This document shows, one piece after another, positions 1 to 6,372 of a DNA stretch of 64,000 nucleotides. The DNA comes from a virus. The notes below the pieces were generated by a model, which saw only the letters and a list, made by a program, of their open reading frames with translations, was not told the DNA's origin and did no database searches. The position numbers were made by a program, and so were the translations under genes. The stretch covers positions 1 to 64,000 of the IMG/VR virus record IMGVR_UViG_3300032296_003821; one strand, given 5' to 3'. Position 1 is the stretch's first letter. Every line of letters starts with the position of its first letter.

Positions 1-47
1 CTGCCCCACATTTTGATGTTTGAGCACTCGATTATTCACCTGAATTA

Positions 48-89
48 GGTCATTATGGTAGACAGGTGGGTTCGAATCCCACATGACCA
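48..89 (+). tRNA. tRNA-like element or tRNA 3' remnant
   Basis: A textbook T arm is present at 66-82 (GTGGG, loop TTCGAAT, CCCAC). It is followed by ATGACC at 83-88, which pairs perfectly with GGTCAT at 48-53. Only about 12 bases (54-65) lie between the 5' strand and the T arm, so there is no room for full D and anticodon arms. No convincing 7-bp acceptor partner was found around position 14, where a normal 76-nt tRNA would start. It could be a degenerate tRNA, a tRNA-like structure, or the 3' end of a tRNA whose 5' half I cannot fold. CCA is not fully encoded (CCAC). Confidence 0.35.
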
Positions 90-90
90 C

Positions 91-107
91 TATCTTTTTA
101 ATTATAC
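91..107 (+). repeat. 17-bp direct repeat, copy 1
   Basis: TATCTTTTTAATTATAC occurs here and identically at 468-484. Both copies are followed about 8-10 bases later by a GC-rich AAGCCCGG hairpin, so the unit is repeat plus hairpin. The TATCTTT core resembles the -7 element of Bacteroidota promoters (TAnnTTTG), but no TTTG is seen at the expected upstream distance. It may be a duplicated promoter/leader unit for small phage genes. Confidence 0.55.
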
Positions 108-115
108 GACCCCTT

Positions 116-137
116 AAGCCCGGTAACCCGGGCTTTT
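116..137 (+). terminator. GC-rich hairpin with T tract, copy 1
   Basis: AAGCCCGG (116-123) pairs perfectly with CCGGGCTT (128-135) around a TAAC loop and runs into TTTT. This fits an intrinsic terminator closing the tRNA-like region, or a leader hairpin. A near-copy lies at 495-520. Confidence 0.6.
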
Positions 138-180
138 GGGGGCGGAAGTAGGGTCGCACGAGCGGGTTCGTATATTGAGG

Positions 181-188
181 TATAAATA
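181..188 (+). promoter_or_regulatory. T4-type late promoter-like TATAAATA
   Basis: An exact match to the T4 late -10 consensus TATAAATA lies 12 bases before the ATG at 201. The match is short in AT-rich DNA, but it lies in a locally GC-richer stretch and directly before a gene. Confidence 0.45.
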
Positions 189-200
189 AAGATAAGACAT

Positions 201-458
201 ATGATTAAAGTTGATTTCAAGATTATCGATCCAGTAAGTAACCAGACCATTAAGACATACAGCCTAGATTTAGAGCCAAGCCGTGTACTCATTGAGGTAG
301 ATGAAGCCCGAGCCGTGTGGGATGAGTACCAGGTGGTAGCCTCAAGTGTAGACCCTGTACCATTTGTGGTTTACAAGATCAAGACACATAAGCAAGAAAT
401 GATGGAGCGCCAGTGGTTAATGGATCTACATTACGAGGTCTGCGACCAGGATTTCTAG
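201..458 (+). CDS. hypothetical protein, 85 aa
   Basis: I do not recognise this protein. The ATG follows a TATAAATA box, and the frame is open to a stop just before the second copy of the repeat/hairpin unit. The first half looks like a beta-strand-rich domain (alternating hydrophobics in residues 2-30) and the C-terminal third is helical and charged. Codon choice stands out: AAG, CAG and GAG are frequent, whereas genes after 1168 overwhelmingly use AAA, CAA and GAA. That suggests a separately acquired segment. No signal peptide or membrane segment is visible. Confidence 0.6.
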   Translation: MIKVDFKIIDPVSNQTIKTYSLDLEPSRVLIEVDEARAVWDEYQVVASSVDPVPFVVYKIKTHKQEMMERQWLMDLHYEVCDQDF

Positions 459-467
459 CCAACCAAG

Positions 468-484
468 TATCTTTTTAATTATAC
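468..484 (+). repeat. 17-bp direct repeat, copy 2
   Basis: Identical to 91-107 and again followed by an AAGCCCGG hairpin. It sits between the stop at 458 and the small gene at 529, so the repeat/hairpin unit behaves like an intergenic regulatory cassette. Confidence 0.55.
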
Positions 485-494
485 AATACACCCT

Positions 495-520
495 AAGCCC
501 GGTTTCATAACCCGGGCTTT
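495..520 (+). terminator. GC-rich hairpin, copy 2
   Basis: AAGCCCGG (495-502) pairs with CCGGGCTT (512-519), and the stem can extend through TT/AA with one bulged C. The T tract is short (TTTC). It ends only 9 bases before the ATG at 529, so it may act as a leader hairpin controlling translation rather than as a terminator. Confidence 0.45.
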
Positions 521-528
521 CGGTGGCC

Positions 529-705
529 ATGAGCACACACCAATTTATCCAACAGAACCAAGACCGTATTGAGAACATAGACGGTAACCTAGATGAAGCC
601 GCAATTACCATTATGAATGATAATGGGCGCCTGGAGTTTTATTATTTTGAAAATGGGGTCATGGTCAGCGCCAGGGCTAAAAACCCAAATGTGTGCGAAT
701 GGTAA
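529..705 (+). CDS. hypothetical protein, 58 aa
   Basis: A small acidic protein of unknown function. An upstream in-frame GTG at 523 is possible, but the ATG at 529 (MSTHQF) is the more likely start. The central part (NDNGRLEFYYFENGVMVSA) reads like two beta strands joined by a turn. It sits directly downstream of the second repeat/hairpin unit and shares the GC-richer composition of this patch. The frame is well formed, but at this length the coding call is not certain. Confidence 0.5.
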   Translation: MSTHQFIQQNQDRIENIDGNLDEAAITIMNDNGRLEFYYFENGVMVSARAKNPNVCEW

Positions 706-1056
706 CTGGTGTTGGGTCTGGAGACCATGGAGACCCGAGACCCGAGATCCAAGACCTTATATCCTGGTAAGGGGATCTGGTGGCGTACGGCGGTATATAT
801 ATGGTATATATATGGTATTATGTATAGGGTACCACGCGCGTTGGGGTCAATATATGCGTGGTATGGCGATTTCCATTACTTAGAGTAAATCTCTTCCTTT
901 TAACCCTTTACCCACATCGACCCATTATATAATTATATATTTCCGATTTGCACATTTTTTGGAAACGCCCGTAAATCCCAAATCCTTCTTTTTAAAAAAT
1001 TTCTTGGCATCGAGCAAGTATATACGCATATCAAGTGTGGTTTTCATAACCTCACC
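706..1056. other. non-coding stretch of about 350 bp
   Basis: No gene is supported here. The left part (706-870) is GC-richer with short internal repeats: GAGACC/GAGACCCGAGACCCGAGA near 721-748 and tandem GTATATATATG near 796-815. The right part is AT-rich with pyrimidine tracts. The 88-residue frame that overlaps from 617 is out of frame with the 529 gene, rich in Trp and Arg, and looks accidental. Confidence 0.5.
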
Positions 1057-1066
1057 ATATTTATTA
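1057..1066 (+). promoter_or_regulatory. late-promoter-like ATATTTATTA
   Basis: A variant of the recurrent ATATTTATAA motif, only 2 bases before the ATG of a 32-codon ORF and about 100 bases before the adhesin gene. Such close placement would imply an essentially leaderless transcript. Confidence 0.3.
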
Positions 1067-1068
1067 TC

Positions 1069-1167
1069 ATGATAAAAAAAGCACTTTTAATCCCAGTTTA
1101 TTTAACGCTTGGTTACATTTTTATTGTTACTTGTTCAATTATGTCCCTTATTAATTTACTAAAATAA
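1069..1167 (+). CDS. 32-aa hydrophobic microprotein
   Basis: ATG at 1069 opens a 32-codon frame ending in TAA at 1165-1167, immediately before the ATG at 1168. It encodes MIKKALLIPVYL followed by a hydrophobic stretch to about residue 30, ending LLK. That is two Lys, one membrane-spanning helix and a short tail, typical of a single-pass inner-membrane microprotein. The start lies right after a late-promoter-like motif and the stop abuts the next start, which supports translation. Function unknown; a holin-like or superinfection role cannot be told from sequence. Confidence 0.45.
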   Translation: MIKKALLIPVYLTLGYIFIVTCSIMSLINLLK

Positions 1168-2349
1168 ATGCCTACACTTAATTATTCATTTGAAGAACTT
1201 TGGGGTGAACGTGGTGAAGGAACTTCCTCCATCAATTTAACCGCCGGTACAACTTATAATTTTCTTATTACAAGTAGTATAGGTGCGGGTTATCTTACCC
1301 TCGAAACTGTTCGTAATTACGATGGTGTTACCCCTAAAAACACTTCCGGTTCATACACTGCACTTACCAATATTGCTTCATCTGTTATTTCAGATTATAT
1401 TGCTGGGTTCTCTGTTCCACAAGGTTTTAGTTCATTTGTTTATACCCCAGCTTCTAATGTAGATGGCTCTACACTTAAGTTACGTGGTGTAGGAGGTGTT
1501 ATTTTAGGAAGTGGAAGTAATGCTCCTACTCCACCCCCTCCAACTTCAGCTACTTTCCAAGTAGATACTACTCAAACAACAGTAGGTTCAACAGGAAATA
1601 CTCAATTTAAATTACCTTTAACTAATAATGGTGTAATTAATTTTACTATTGATTGGGGTGATGGAAACACTGATGTGATTACTTTTTGGAACCAAGCAGA
1701 AACTACTCACACATATGCTACCCCTGGTGTATATGAGGTTGAAATTACCTCTGGTGTACTTAGAGGTTGGTCATTTGCTGGTACTGGGGATAGAAATAAA
1801 TTAATAGAAGTTTATGATTGGAGTGTTTGGGACTTTAATGTTGCTGGGGCATTTAGAGGATGTAATAATTTAATTTCTAGTGCTACTTCTGTTCCTACTA
1901 TTACTAGCAATGCATTAAATAACATGTTTCAACAGACAACTAATTTTAATGGACCATTAAATGGGTGGGATGTGTCTGGAGTTGAAAATTTCCAACAAAT
2001 GTTTTTAAATGCTTCTACATTTAATCAACCATTAAACAATTGGGATGTAAGTAGTGCTACTAATATGAATGGTATGTTTGATGGAGCAACATCATTTGAT
2101 CAAAATATTGGTGGATGGGATATCTTAAATGTTACTAATTTTAATAACTTTATGGCTTCCAAAACACCTTCAACGTTCTCTACAACTAATTTAAATGCTA
2201 TTTATAGTGGTTGGAGTGCTTTACCTAGTTTACAAAGTAATGTAACCGCTAGTTTTGGTACCGCTAATTATACTGCTGCGGCTGCTGCTGGAAGGAATAC
2301 TTTAGTAACTACTTATAATTGGACTATTACTGATGGTGGTCAAGTATAG
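1168..2349 (+). CDS. BspA/DUF285-type repeat protein with PKD-like domain (putative adhesin)
   Basis: Residues 1-115 form a beta-rich N-terminal region. A proline-rich linker (about 119-126) leads to a PKD-like domain near 160-205 (DWGDG, then THTYATPGVYEV). Residues about 245-330 carry three repeats of the kind NxPLNxWDVSxxxNxxxMF, the signature of BspA/DUF285 surface repeats. PKD plus BspA modules are usual in surface adhesins of Bacteroidota and Firmicutes. In a phage a receptor-binding or virion-decorating role is the reasonable inference. There is no signal peptide, as expected for a virion protein. Confidence 0.75.
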   Translation: MPTLNYSFEELWGERGEGTSSINLTAGTTYNFLITSSIGAGYLTLETVRNYDGVTPKNTSGSYTALTNIASSVISDYIAGFSVPQGFSSFVYTPASNVDGSTLKLRGVGGVILGSGSNAPTPPPPTSATFQVDTTQTTVGSTGNTQFKLPLTNNGVINFTIDWGDGNTDVITFWNQAETTHTYATPGVYEVEITSGVLRGWSFAGTGDRNKLIEVYDWSVWDFNVAGAFRGCNNLISSATSVPTITSNALNNMFQQTTNFNGPLNGWDVSGVENFQQMFLNASTFNQPLNNWDVSSATNMNGMFDGATSFDQNIGGWDILNVTNFNNFMASKTPSTFSTTNLNAIYSGWSALPSLQSNVTASFGTANYTAAAAAGRNTLVTTYNWTITDGGQV

Positions 2350-2424
2350 TATATACGGATAGAAGTATTTTTATAGGTCTAAAAAATAGCTTGGAGGGTT
2401 GAAATATATTTCTTATATTTACGG

Positions 2425-2432
2425 TATAAATA
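2425..2432 (+). promoter_or_regulatory. T4-type late promoter-like TATAAATA
   Basis: An exact TATAAATA, 16 bases before the ATG at 2449, which also carries an AAAGGTT start context. It heads a run of four small genes (2449-3949). Confidence 0.45.
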
Positions 2433-2448
2433 AATAAAAATAAAGGTT

Positions 2449-2781
2449 ATGAAAGAAAAAGACATCCAAGATCTACAAAATGCTGTTGAAAGTGTTGAAA
2501 ATGTTCAAACAGTAGAACAAGCAGAAGCTCGTATCAAAGAACTTAAAAAAGGAATTCGTAAACTAGAAGTTGCTGTTATTGTAATTGGTTTGGGTATTTT
2601 GAGTTTAATTATTCTCCCTATTATCGGAATTATTTCATTTAACTTTACTTTAGCTTTGACTATTGTAGGAGGTATTTTGTTGATTATTAAAGCATTTAAA
2701 GACGGAGAAGTTCTTGAATTAGAGAAATATTTTTTAGAACTAGTTTACAAACAATCTAATAATACAAAAGATGGAGAATAA
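2449..2781 (+). CDS. small membrane protein with N-terminal coiled coil
   Basis: 110 residues. Residues 1-40 form a charged helix with heptad-like spacing. Two hydrophobic segments follow (about 41-63 and 65-81), and a charged C-terminal tail. The topology suggests an inner-membrane hairpin with both ends on the same side. Function is unknown; phage membrane proteins of this shape include holins and superinfection-exclusion proteins, but nothing here decides it. The next gene starts inside its last codons (11-bp overlap), indicating translational coupling. Confidence 0.65.
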   Translation: MKEKDIQDLQNAVESVENVQTVEQAEARIKELKKGIRKLEVAVIVIGLGILSLIILPIIGIISFNFTLALTIVGGILLIIKAFKDGEVLELEKYFLELVYKQSNNTKDGE

Positions 2782-3013
2782 AAAATATCAACCAAGTAGA
2801 AAAATTACAACTGCAGACGGAACCATTATGTATATGTTTGATGGTAAACTTCACAATTGGGAAGGTCCGGCAATGATCCCTCAAGGCGATAATCGTAAAA
2901 GAGAGTATTATCTCAATGGAATTAAAATGAGCCAAGAACAATGGAAAGAAGCTCTTAAAGGAAGAGAAGGTTTACCTTGGTATAAAGGATCAGGCGCTAA
3001 AGCACGATTTTAA
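2771..3013 (+). CDS. hypothetical protein with MORN-like strand pattern, 80 aa
   Basis: The pattern GTIMYMFDGKLHNWEGPA then REYYLNGIKMSQEQW resembles short phage proteins whose beta hairpins read like MORN repeats (hydrophobic residue, G, K, xxxGPA). It overlaps the membrane protein upstream by 11 bp. The C-terminus is basic. No catalytic motif is seen, and the role is unknown. Confidence 0.65.
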   Translation: MENKKYQPSRKITTADGTIMYMFDGKLHNWEGPAMIPQGDNRKREYYLNGIKMSQEQWKEALKGREGLPWYKGSGAKARF

Positions 3014-3030
3014 CACGCAAAATAAAGGTT

Positions 3031-3483
3031 ATGAAACGTATATCAAATGAGGAAACTTTAAATTACGTTCCGTATGAAAGAACTCCTCTATCACCTCAAC
3101 CCGCATATTTTTCTATTTTTATAGATGATGAAGGGTGGGAACAAGTAAAATATTATACAGCTCGTTATAGACAAAGTGTAAGTGGTTCAAATGGAGATCA
3201 ATCTGTTTATATTTTAGAAAGTTCTTCTATACCTGACATGGTAAAAATAGGTTATACAAAAGGGGACCCAATTGATCGAGCTAATACTTTGAGTAAATCT
3301 ACAGGTGTTCCCACCCCATTTAATGTTGTATATTCATACAGTTGCTTTAATGGAGAAAGAATTGAAAAAGCAGTTCATAAACACTTCAGAAAAAAACGAG
3401 TTAATTCACAACGAGAATTCTTTTATGTTGAGTTAGATGAAGCTATTAAAGTAATAGAAGATTTAGGAGCTAAACTAGATTAA
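3031..3483 (+). CDS. T5orf172/MUG113-type GIY-YIG-like protein
   Basis: Residues 58-145 match the T5orf172 pattern: SVYILESSSIPDMVKIGYTKG, then R83, a conserved EKAVHKHF helix (112-119) and a terminal REFFYVELDEAI. This family belongs to the GIY-YIG superfamily, here with VYIL/KIGYT in place of the classic GIY/YIG, and is widespread in phages and mobile elements. Residues 1-57 are an unrelated extension. The start follows an AAAGGTTATG context. A DNA-nicking function is plausible but unproven for this family. Confidence 0.75.
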   Translation: MKRISNEETLNYVPYERTPLSPQPAYFSIFIDDEGWEQVKYYTARYRQSVSGSNGDQSVYILESSSIPDMVKIGYTKGDPIDRANTLSKSTGVPTPFNVVYSYSCFNGERIEKAVHKHFRKKRVNSQREFFYVELDEAIKVIEDLGAKLD

Positions 3484-3491
3484 TATTTATA
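3483..3491 (+). promoter_or_regulatory. late-promoter-like ATATTTATA
   Basis: ATATTTATA overlaps the stop of the preceding gene and lies 20 bases before the ATG at 3512. It is part of the recurrent ATATTTATAA family. Confidence 0.4.
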
Positions 3492-3511
3492 CGCGAAATC
3501 AATGATTTTAT

Positions 3512-3949
3512 ATGGCACTTAAAAATGTATTTGCATTATTTGGGTTTCCGGATGAAGAGAATCCTGAACGTTTAAAACTTGAAGCTGAATTAGAGGATTA
3601 TAAAGAATCTCCTCATTTTAAGTTAGGGATGTTTCATAAATTGATCATGAATGGTCATTTATTTTCAAAGCAAGTTACCAAATTTTTCGCTAAAGCAGAT
3701 CCTTCCCTGGATGTAAAAGGAATAGATCAAGCAGGTGAATACATGATGTATACCAGAGCTTGGTTTTGGATTGAGCAAGTTAAAATTAGATCCAAAGTTT
3801 GGAAAGATGCTTTGAAACAGTATTCAAATGAAGAATTTTTAATATCTCTCCGGTTGAGTATTTCTTACTTTGAAAGTACAGAAGAATATGAAAAGTGTGC
3901 TCATTTGAAAAAAATACAAGACTTTGTACAAAAGAACTTGCCCAAGTAA
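3512..3949 (+). CDS. hypothetical helical protein with C-terminal UVR-like motif
   Basis: 145 residues, mostly helical. The C-terminus (about 125-142, STEEYEKCAHLKKIQDF) resembles a UVR motif, the helical hairpin used by UvrB/UvrC and several adaptor proteins for protein-protein contact. The middle is Trp/Phe-rich (RAWFWIEQVKIRSKVW). I do not recognise the rest. It has its own upstream ATATTTATA box and is followed by a candidate host-type promoter. Confidence 0.65.
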   Translation: MALKNVFALFGFPDEENPERLKLEAELEDYKESPHFKLGMFHKLIMNGHLFSKQVTKFFAKADPSLDVKGIDQAGEYMMYTRAWFWIEQVKIRSKVWKDALKQYSNEEFLISLRLSISYFESTEEYEKCAHLKKIQDFVQKNLPK

Positions 3950-3968
3950 AAGAAAGTTATTATCTTTA
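3937..3968 (+). promoter_or_regulatory. candidate Bacteroidota-type promoter
   Basis: CTTG at 3937-3940, a 20-base spacer, then TATCTTTA at 3961-3968. The Bacteroidota vegetative consensus is TTTG, about 20 bases, then TAnnTTTG. It lies before the 55-codon gene at 4036 and the HD gene at 4221, which would suit an early or middle transcript. Confidence 0.4.
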
Positions 3969-4035
3969 ATTATATTTTGATATTAAATTATTGAAAATAT
4001 AAAGGGTTATAATAAAAATAAGTAAATAAAATAAA

Positions 4036-4203
4036 ATGAAAAATAAAGAATTAGTATTAAGACGGCTAGAGTCTCTAGAAGGAAAATTAAAACGTTTGAG
4101 AAGTGCTCTAAACGAAAGAAATGTAGATGCTGCTCGTCAAATTTTACAAGAAGCACTCGAAATTAAAGAGGACACTCAAGCAATCGTAGAACGTGAAAAT
4201 TAA
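4036..4203 (+). CDS. 55-aa coiled-coil protein
   Basis: ATG at 4036 opens a 55-codon frame ending in TAA at 4201-4203. The product is a highly charged helix: MKNKELVLRRLESLEGKL, then an RxALNERNVDAARQILQEA segment, with leucines at heptad spacing over almost its whole length. A small coiled-coil adaptor is likely. It fills the otherwise empty gap between 3949 and 4221, and the next gene begins with an AAAAGTTATG context 17 bases later. Function unknown. Confidence 0.65.
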   Translation: MKNKELVLRRLESLEGKLKRLRSALNERNVDAARQILQEALEIKEDTQAIVEREN

Positions 4204-4220
4204 TTAAGTAAATAAAAGTT

Positions 4221-5015
4221 ATGAATCTTACCGCCGAACAAATCCAATCAAATTGGAATGAATTAATGGATTATATTGATAAATATATTTCCGAACCCCG
4301 TAAAGAAAAATTATTAGAATTTTATGAGCAATATGCAGACCGTTTGATGTTAATGCCTGCTGCGCATAAAAAAGAATACCATAATGCTTTCCCCGGAGGA
4401 TATGTAGAACATGTTTTACGCGTTATTCGATGTGCTCTTAAGCAAGCTAAATTATGGGAATCTGAAGGTTGTGACATGACTACATTTACAACTGAAGAAT
4501 TAGTATTTTCAGCCCTAAATCATGATTTAGGTAAAATGGGAGACGAAAATGAAGAATCATATATCCCCCAGACTGATAATTGGAGAAAGGAAAAATTAGG
4601 AGAAGATTATATGTTCAACACTAAAGTTCCATTCTCATCAGTTCCCGATAGAGGTTTATTTATGCTCCAATCACATGGTGTCCAGTATACATTTAATGAA
4701 ATGTTAGCTATTCAGACACATGATGGTTTATATGATGAAGCAAATAAGAAATATTTAATGGCATTTATGCCAGAACAAAAACCAAGAACATCTCTTCCAT
4801 TTATTATCCACCAGGCAGATTTAATGGCAGCACGTATCGAGTTTGAACGTGAATGGTTACCTAAGTTAAAAGAGGACAAAAAGTCCGTGGATAACGGAAA
4901 AGGAAATTTTACATTGGGGAATAAACCCAACATGTCTAAAAAGACATCAACCAAAACTAAAGCTTTAGGTACGTTTAAAAGTGAAGGTTTAAAAAACATA
5001 TTTGATAGCTTATGA
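4221..5015 (+). CDS. HD-domain phosphohydrolase
   Basis: 264 residues. HD-superfamily metal ligands are visible: H54 and H64 in HNAFPGGYVEHVLRV, H101-D102 in ALNHDLGK, H151, H167-D168 in QTHDG, and H197/D200 in IIHQADLMA. This arrangement resembles YhaM-type and other HD nucleic-acid or nucleotide phosphohydrolases. The substrate cannot be assigned. The C-terminal 50 residues are basic and low in complexity. It overlaps the next gene by 4 bp (ATGA). Confidence 0.8.
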   Translation: MNLTAEQIQSNWNELMDYIDKYISEPRKEKLLEFYEQYADRLMLMPAAHKKEYHNAFPGGYVEHVLRVIRCALKQAKLWESEGCDMTTFTTEELVFSALNHDLGKMGDENEESYIPQTDNWRKEKLGEDYMFNTKVPFSSVPDRGLFMLQSHGVQYTFNEMLAIQTHDGLYDEANKKYLMAFMPEQKPRTSLPFIIHQADLMAARIEFEREWLPKLKEDKKSVDNGKGNFTLGNKPNMSKKTSTKTKALGTFKSEGLKNIFDSL

Positions 5016-5293
5016 CAACAGTGATAATTAGCGTTTTAGCGGTTTTAGTCGTGATTCTAGGATTCACGACTTTTAACCTTATGCGCAAAGTAGAAAAACA
5101 AGAAGACGTATTAGCAGGATATTTAGCATATCTAGATCGTTTATCTCGCACAATTGAAATTTCAGACAAAAAACTTAAAGAACTAGACCGTGGAGGTGTG
5201 TTTCAAGCGGATGATGAAGTTGGGGTTATATTTCAATCAATTTTAAAAATTCAAGAAATCCTCAATGAGTTCAACCTTAGAAAGTTCAGTTAA
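5012..5293 (+). CDS. small membrane-anchored protein, 93 aa
   Basis: Residues 4-22 form a single hydrophobic helix (VIISVLAVLVVILGFTTF). A charged coiled-coil-like cytoplasmic or periplasmic tail follows. No lipobox. It is translationally coupled to the HD gene (ATGA overlap) and touches the sigma factor gene downstream. Function unknown. Confidence 0.65.
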   Translation: MTTVIISVLAVLVVILGFTTFNLMRKVEKQEDVLAGYLAYLDRLSRTIEISDKKLKELDRGGVFQADDEVGVIFQSILKIQEILNEFNLRKFS

Positions 5294-5294
5294 A

Positions 5295-6002
5295 ATGCCT
5301 AAAAAACCGGGAAGTAAAAATTACTTTACTCAAGATACTGAGGATGCGATCGTGTTGTATAATAACACGGTCGATCCTGTATTGAAAAGTAAGATTTATG
5401 AAGACCGTATCCATTACGCATTTTTCAAATTAACCCAGAATATAATCCATACGTTCAAATTCTACCACACTGAAGTAGAAAATTTAGAACATTTACAACA
5501 TGAGATTATAGTATTTCTTTTATCTAAAATCCACTTATTCAATCCCCAGAATGGAGCCAAAGCATATTCTTACTTTGGTACTATTGTAAAACGATGGTGT
5601 ATTTTATACAACGAGAAAAATTATAAAAGTAAAATTAGCAAGGTTTCAGTAGATGAATTATCTAAAGATGATTCAGATCATACTTACACTATTGAACCAA
5701 ACAATTCAGATGATCGATTATCTCATTTTATGGACGAATATGTTGAATTCGTCAGCTTTAACTTATACGAAATCTTCCCTAAAGAATATGACGCGAAAAT
5801 TGCGGATGCGGTTTTAGAGTTGTTTAGAAAACGAGATAGTATAGACGTATTCAATAAAAAGGCACTCTACATTTATATACACGAAATGATTCCAGATGCT
5901 AAGACTCCTAAGATCACTAAAATAGCAGGTATATTATACGACGTATTTAAGAGAAATTACCTATTTTATCTAGAAGAAGGATATATGAGTTTCCAACTCT
6001 AG
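5295..6002 (+). CDS. 55: T4 gp55-like late sigma factor
   Basis: A sigma-70 region 2-like core is visible: helices with KLTQNIIHTFKFYH, HLQHEIIVFLLSKIHLFNP, and then AYSYFGTIVKRWCILYN, the part that in gp55-type factors contacts the -10 element and RNA polymerase. T4 gp55 is 185 residues; this one is about 235 with a longer C-terminus. I chose ATG 5295 (MPKKPGSKNYF), just after the upstream stop, over ATG 5265, which would overlap by 29 bp. Its presence fits the recurrent ATATTTATAA/TATAAATA motifs before late genes. The assignment rests on pattern recognition, not a search. Confidence 0.7.
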   Translation: MPKKPGSKNYFTQDTEDAIVLYNNTVDPVLKSKIYEDRIHYAFFKLTQNIIHTFKFYHTEVENLEHLQHEIIVFLLSKIHLFNPQNGAKAYSYFGTIVKRWCILYNEKNYKSKISKVSVDELSKDDSDHTYTIEPNNSDDRLSHFMDEYVEFVSFNLYEIFPKEYDAKIADAVLELFRKRDSIDVFNKKALYIYIHEMIPDAKTPKITKIAGILYDVFKRNYLFYLEEGYMSFQL

Positions 6003-6011
6003 TAGTTGTTT

Positions 6012-6021
6012 ATATTTATAA
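6012..6021 (+). promoter_or_regulatory. late-promoter-like ATATTTATAA
   Basis: The motif lies 12 bases before the ATG at 6034 and heads the baseplate operon. Confidence 0.5.
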
Positions 6022-6033
6022 AAAACAATACAT

Positions 6034-6372
6034 ATGAGTAATTTAGAATCAAACGTATTTGGTAAGAAAAAATTCTCGGATATTCTCAAGGAAATTTACG
6101 AAAACCAAAAGAAAAAAGAGACCCAAATCACAGCTTTGATAGGTGAATTAAAACCACTTATCAATGACATTGGTGATGCTACTTTAATTGTTCCTTTAAT
6201 CAAGGAATATATGGAATTAGGTATCAAAAATGATGAGCAGCTAATTAAAATGGCTACAATCATTCAACGCGCTCTTGCTACTGGTAAATCGGAAGAAGAA
6301 GGATTTGGAATGACTGAAGAAGAAAAAGCACAATTATTATCTGAGGTTAAAAAATTCAATCCTAAAGATTAA
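6034..6372 (+). CDS. hypothetical helical protein at head of baseplate operon
   Basis: 112 residues, all-helical and charged, with no membrane segment. It follows a late-promoter-like motif and overlaps the spike gene by 1 bp (TAATG), so it is probably a virion or assembly protein of the baseplate. The central part (ELKPLINDIGDATLIVPLIKEYME) looks like a helical hairpin. Function not recognised. Confidence 0.65.
   Translation: MSNLESNVFGKKKFSDILKEIYENQKKKETQITALIGELKPLINDIGDATLIVPLIKEYMELGIKNDEQLIKMATIIQRALATGKSEEEGFGMTEEEKAQLLSEVKKFNPKD

Noticed and set aside
98-292. 64-residue - strand frame
   Set aside because: Runs antisense through the hairpin and the 201 gene; no start context; composition of a shadow frame.
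617-883. 88-residue + strand frame
   Set aside because: Overlaps the better 529-705 gene out of frame, begins without a start context and has an accidental-looking Trp/Arg-rich composition in a GC-richer patch.
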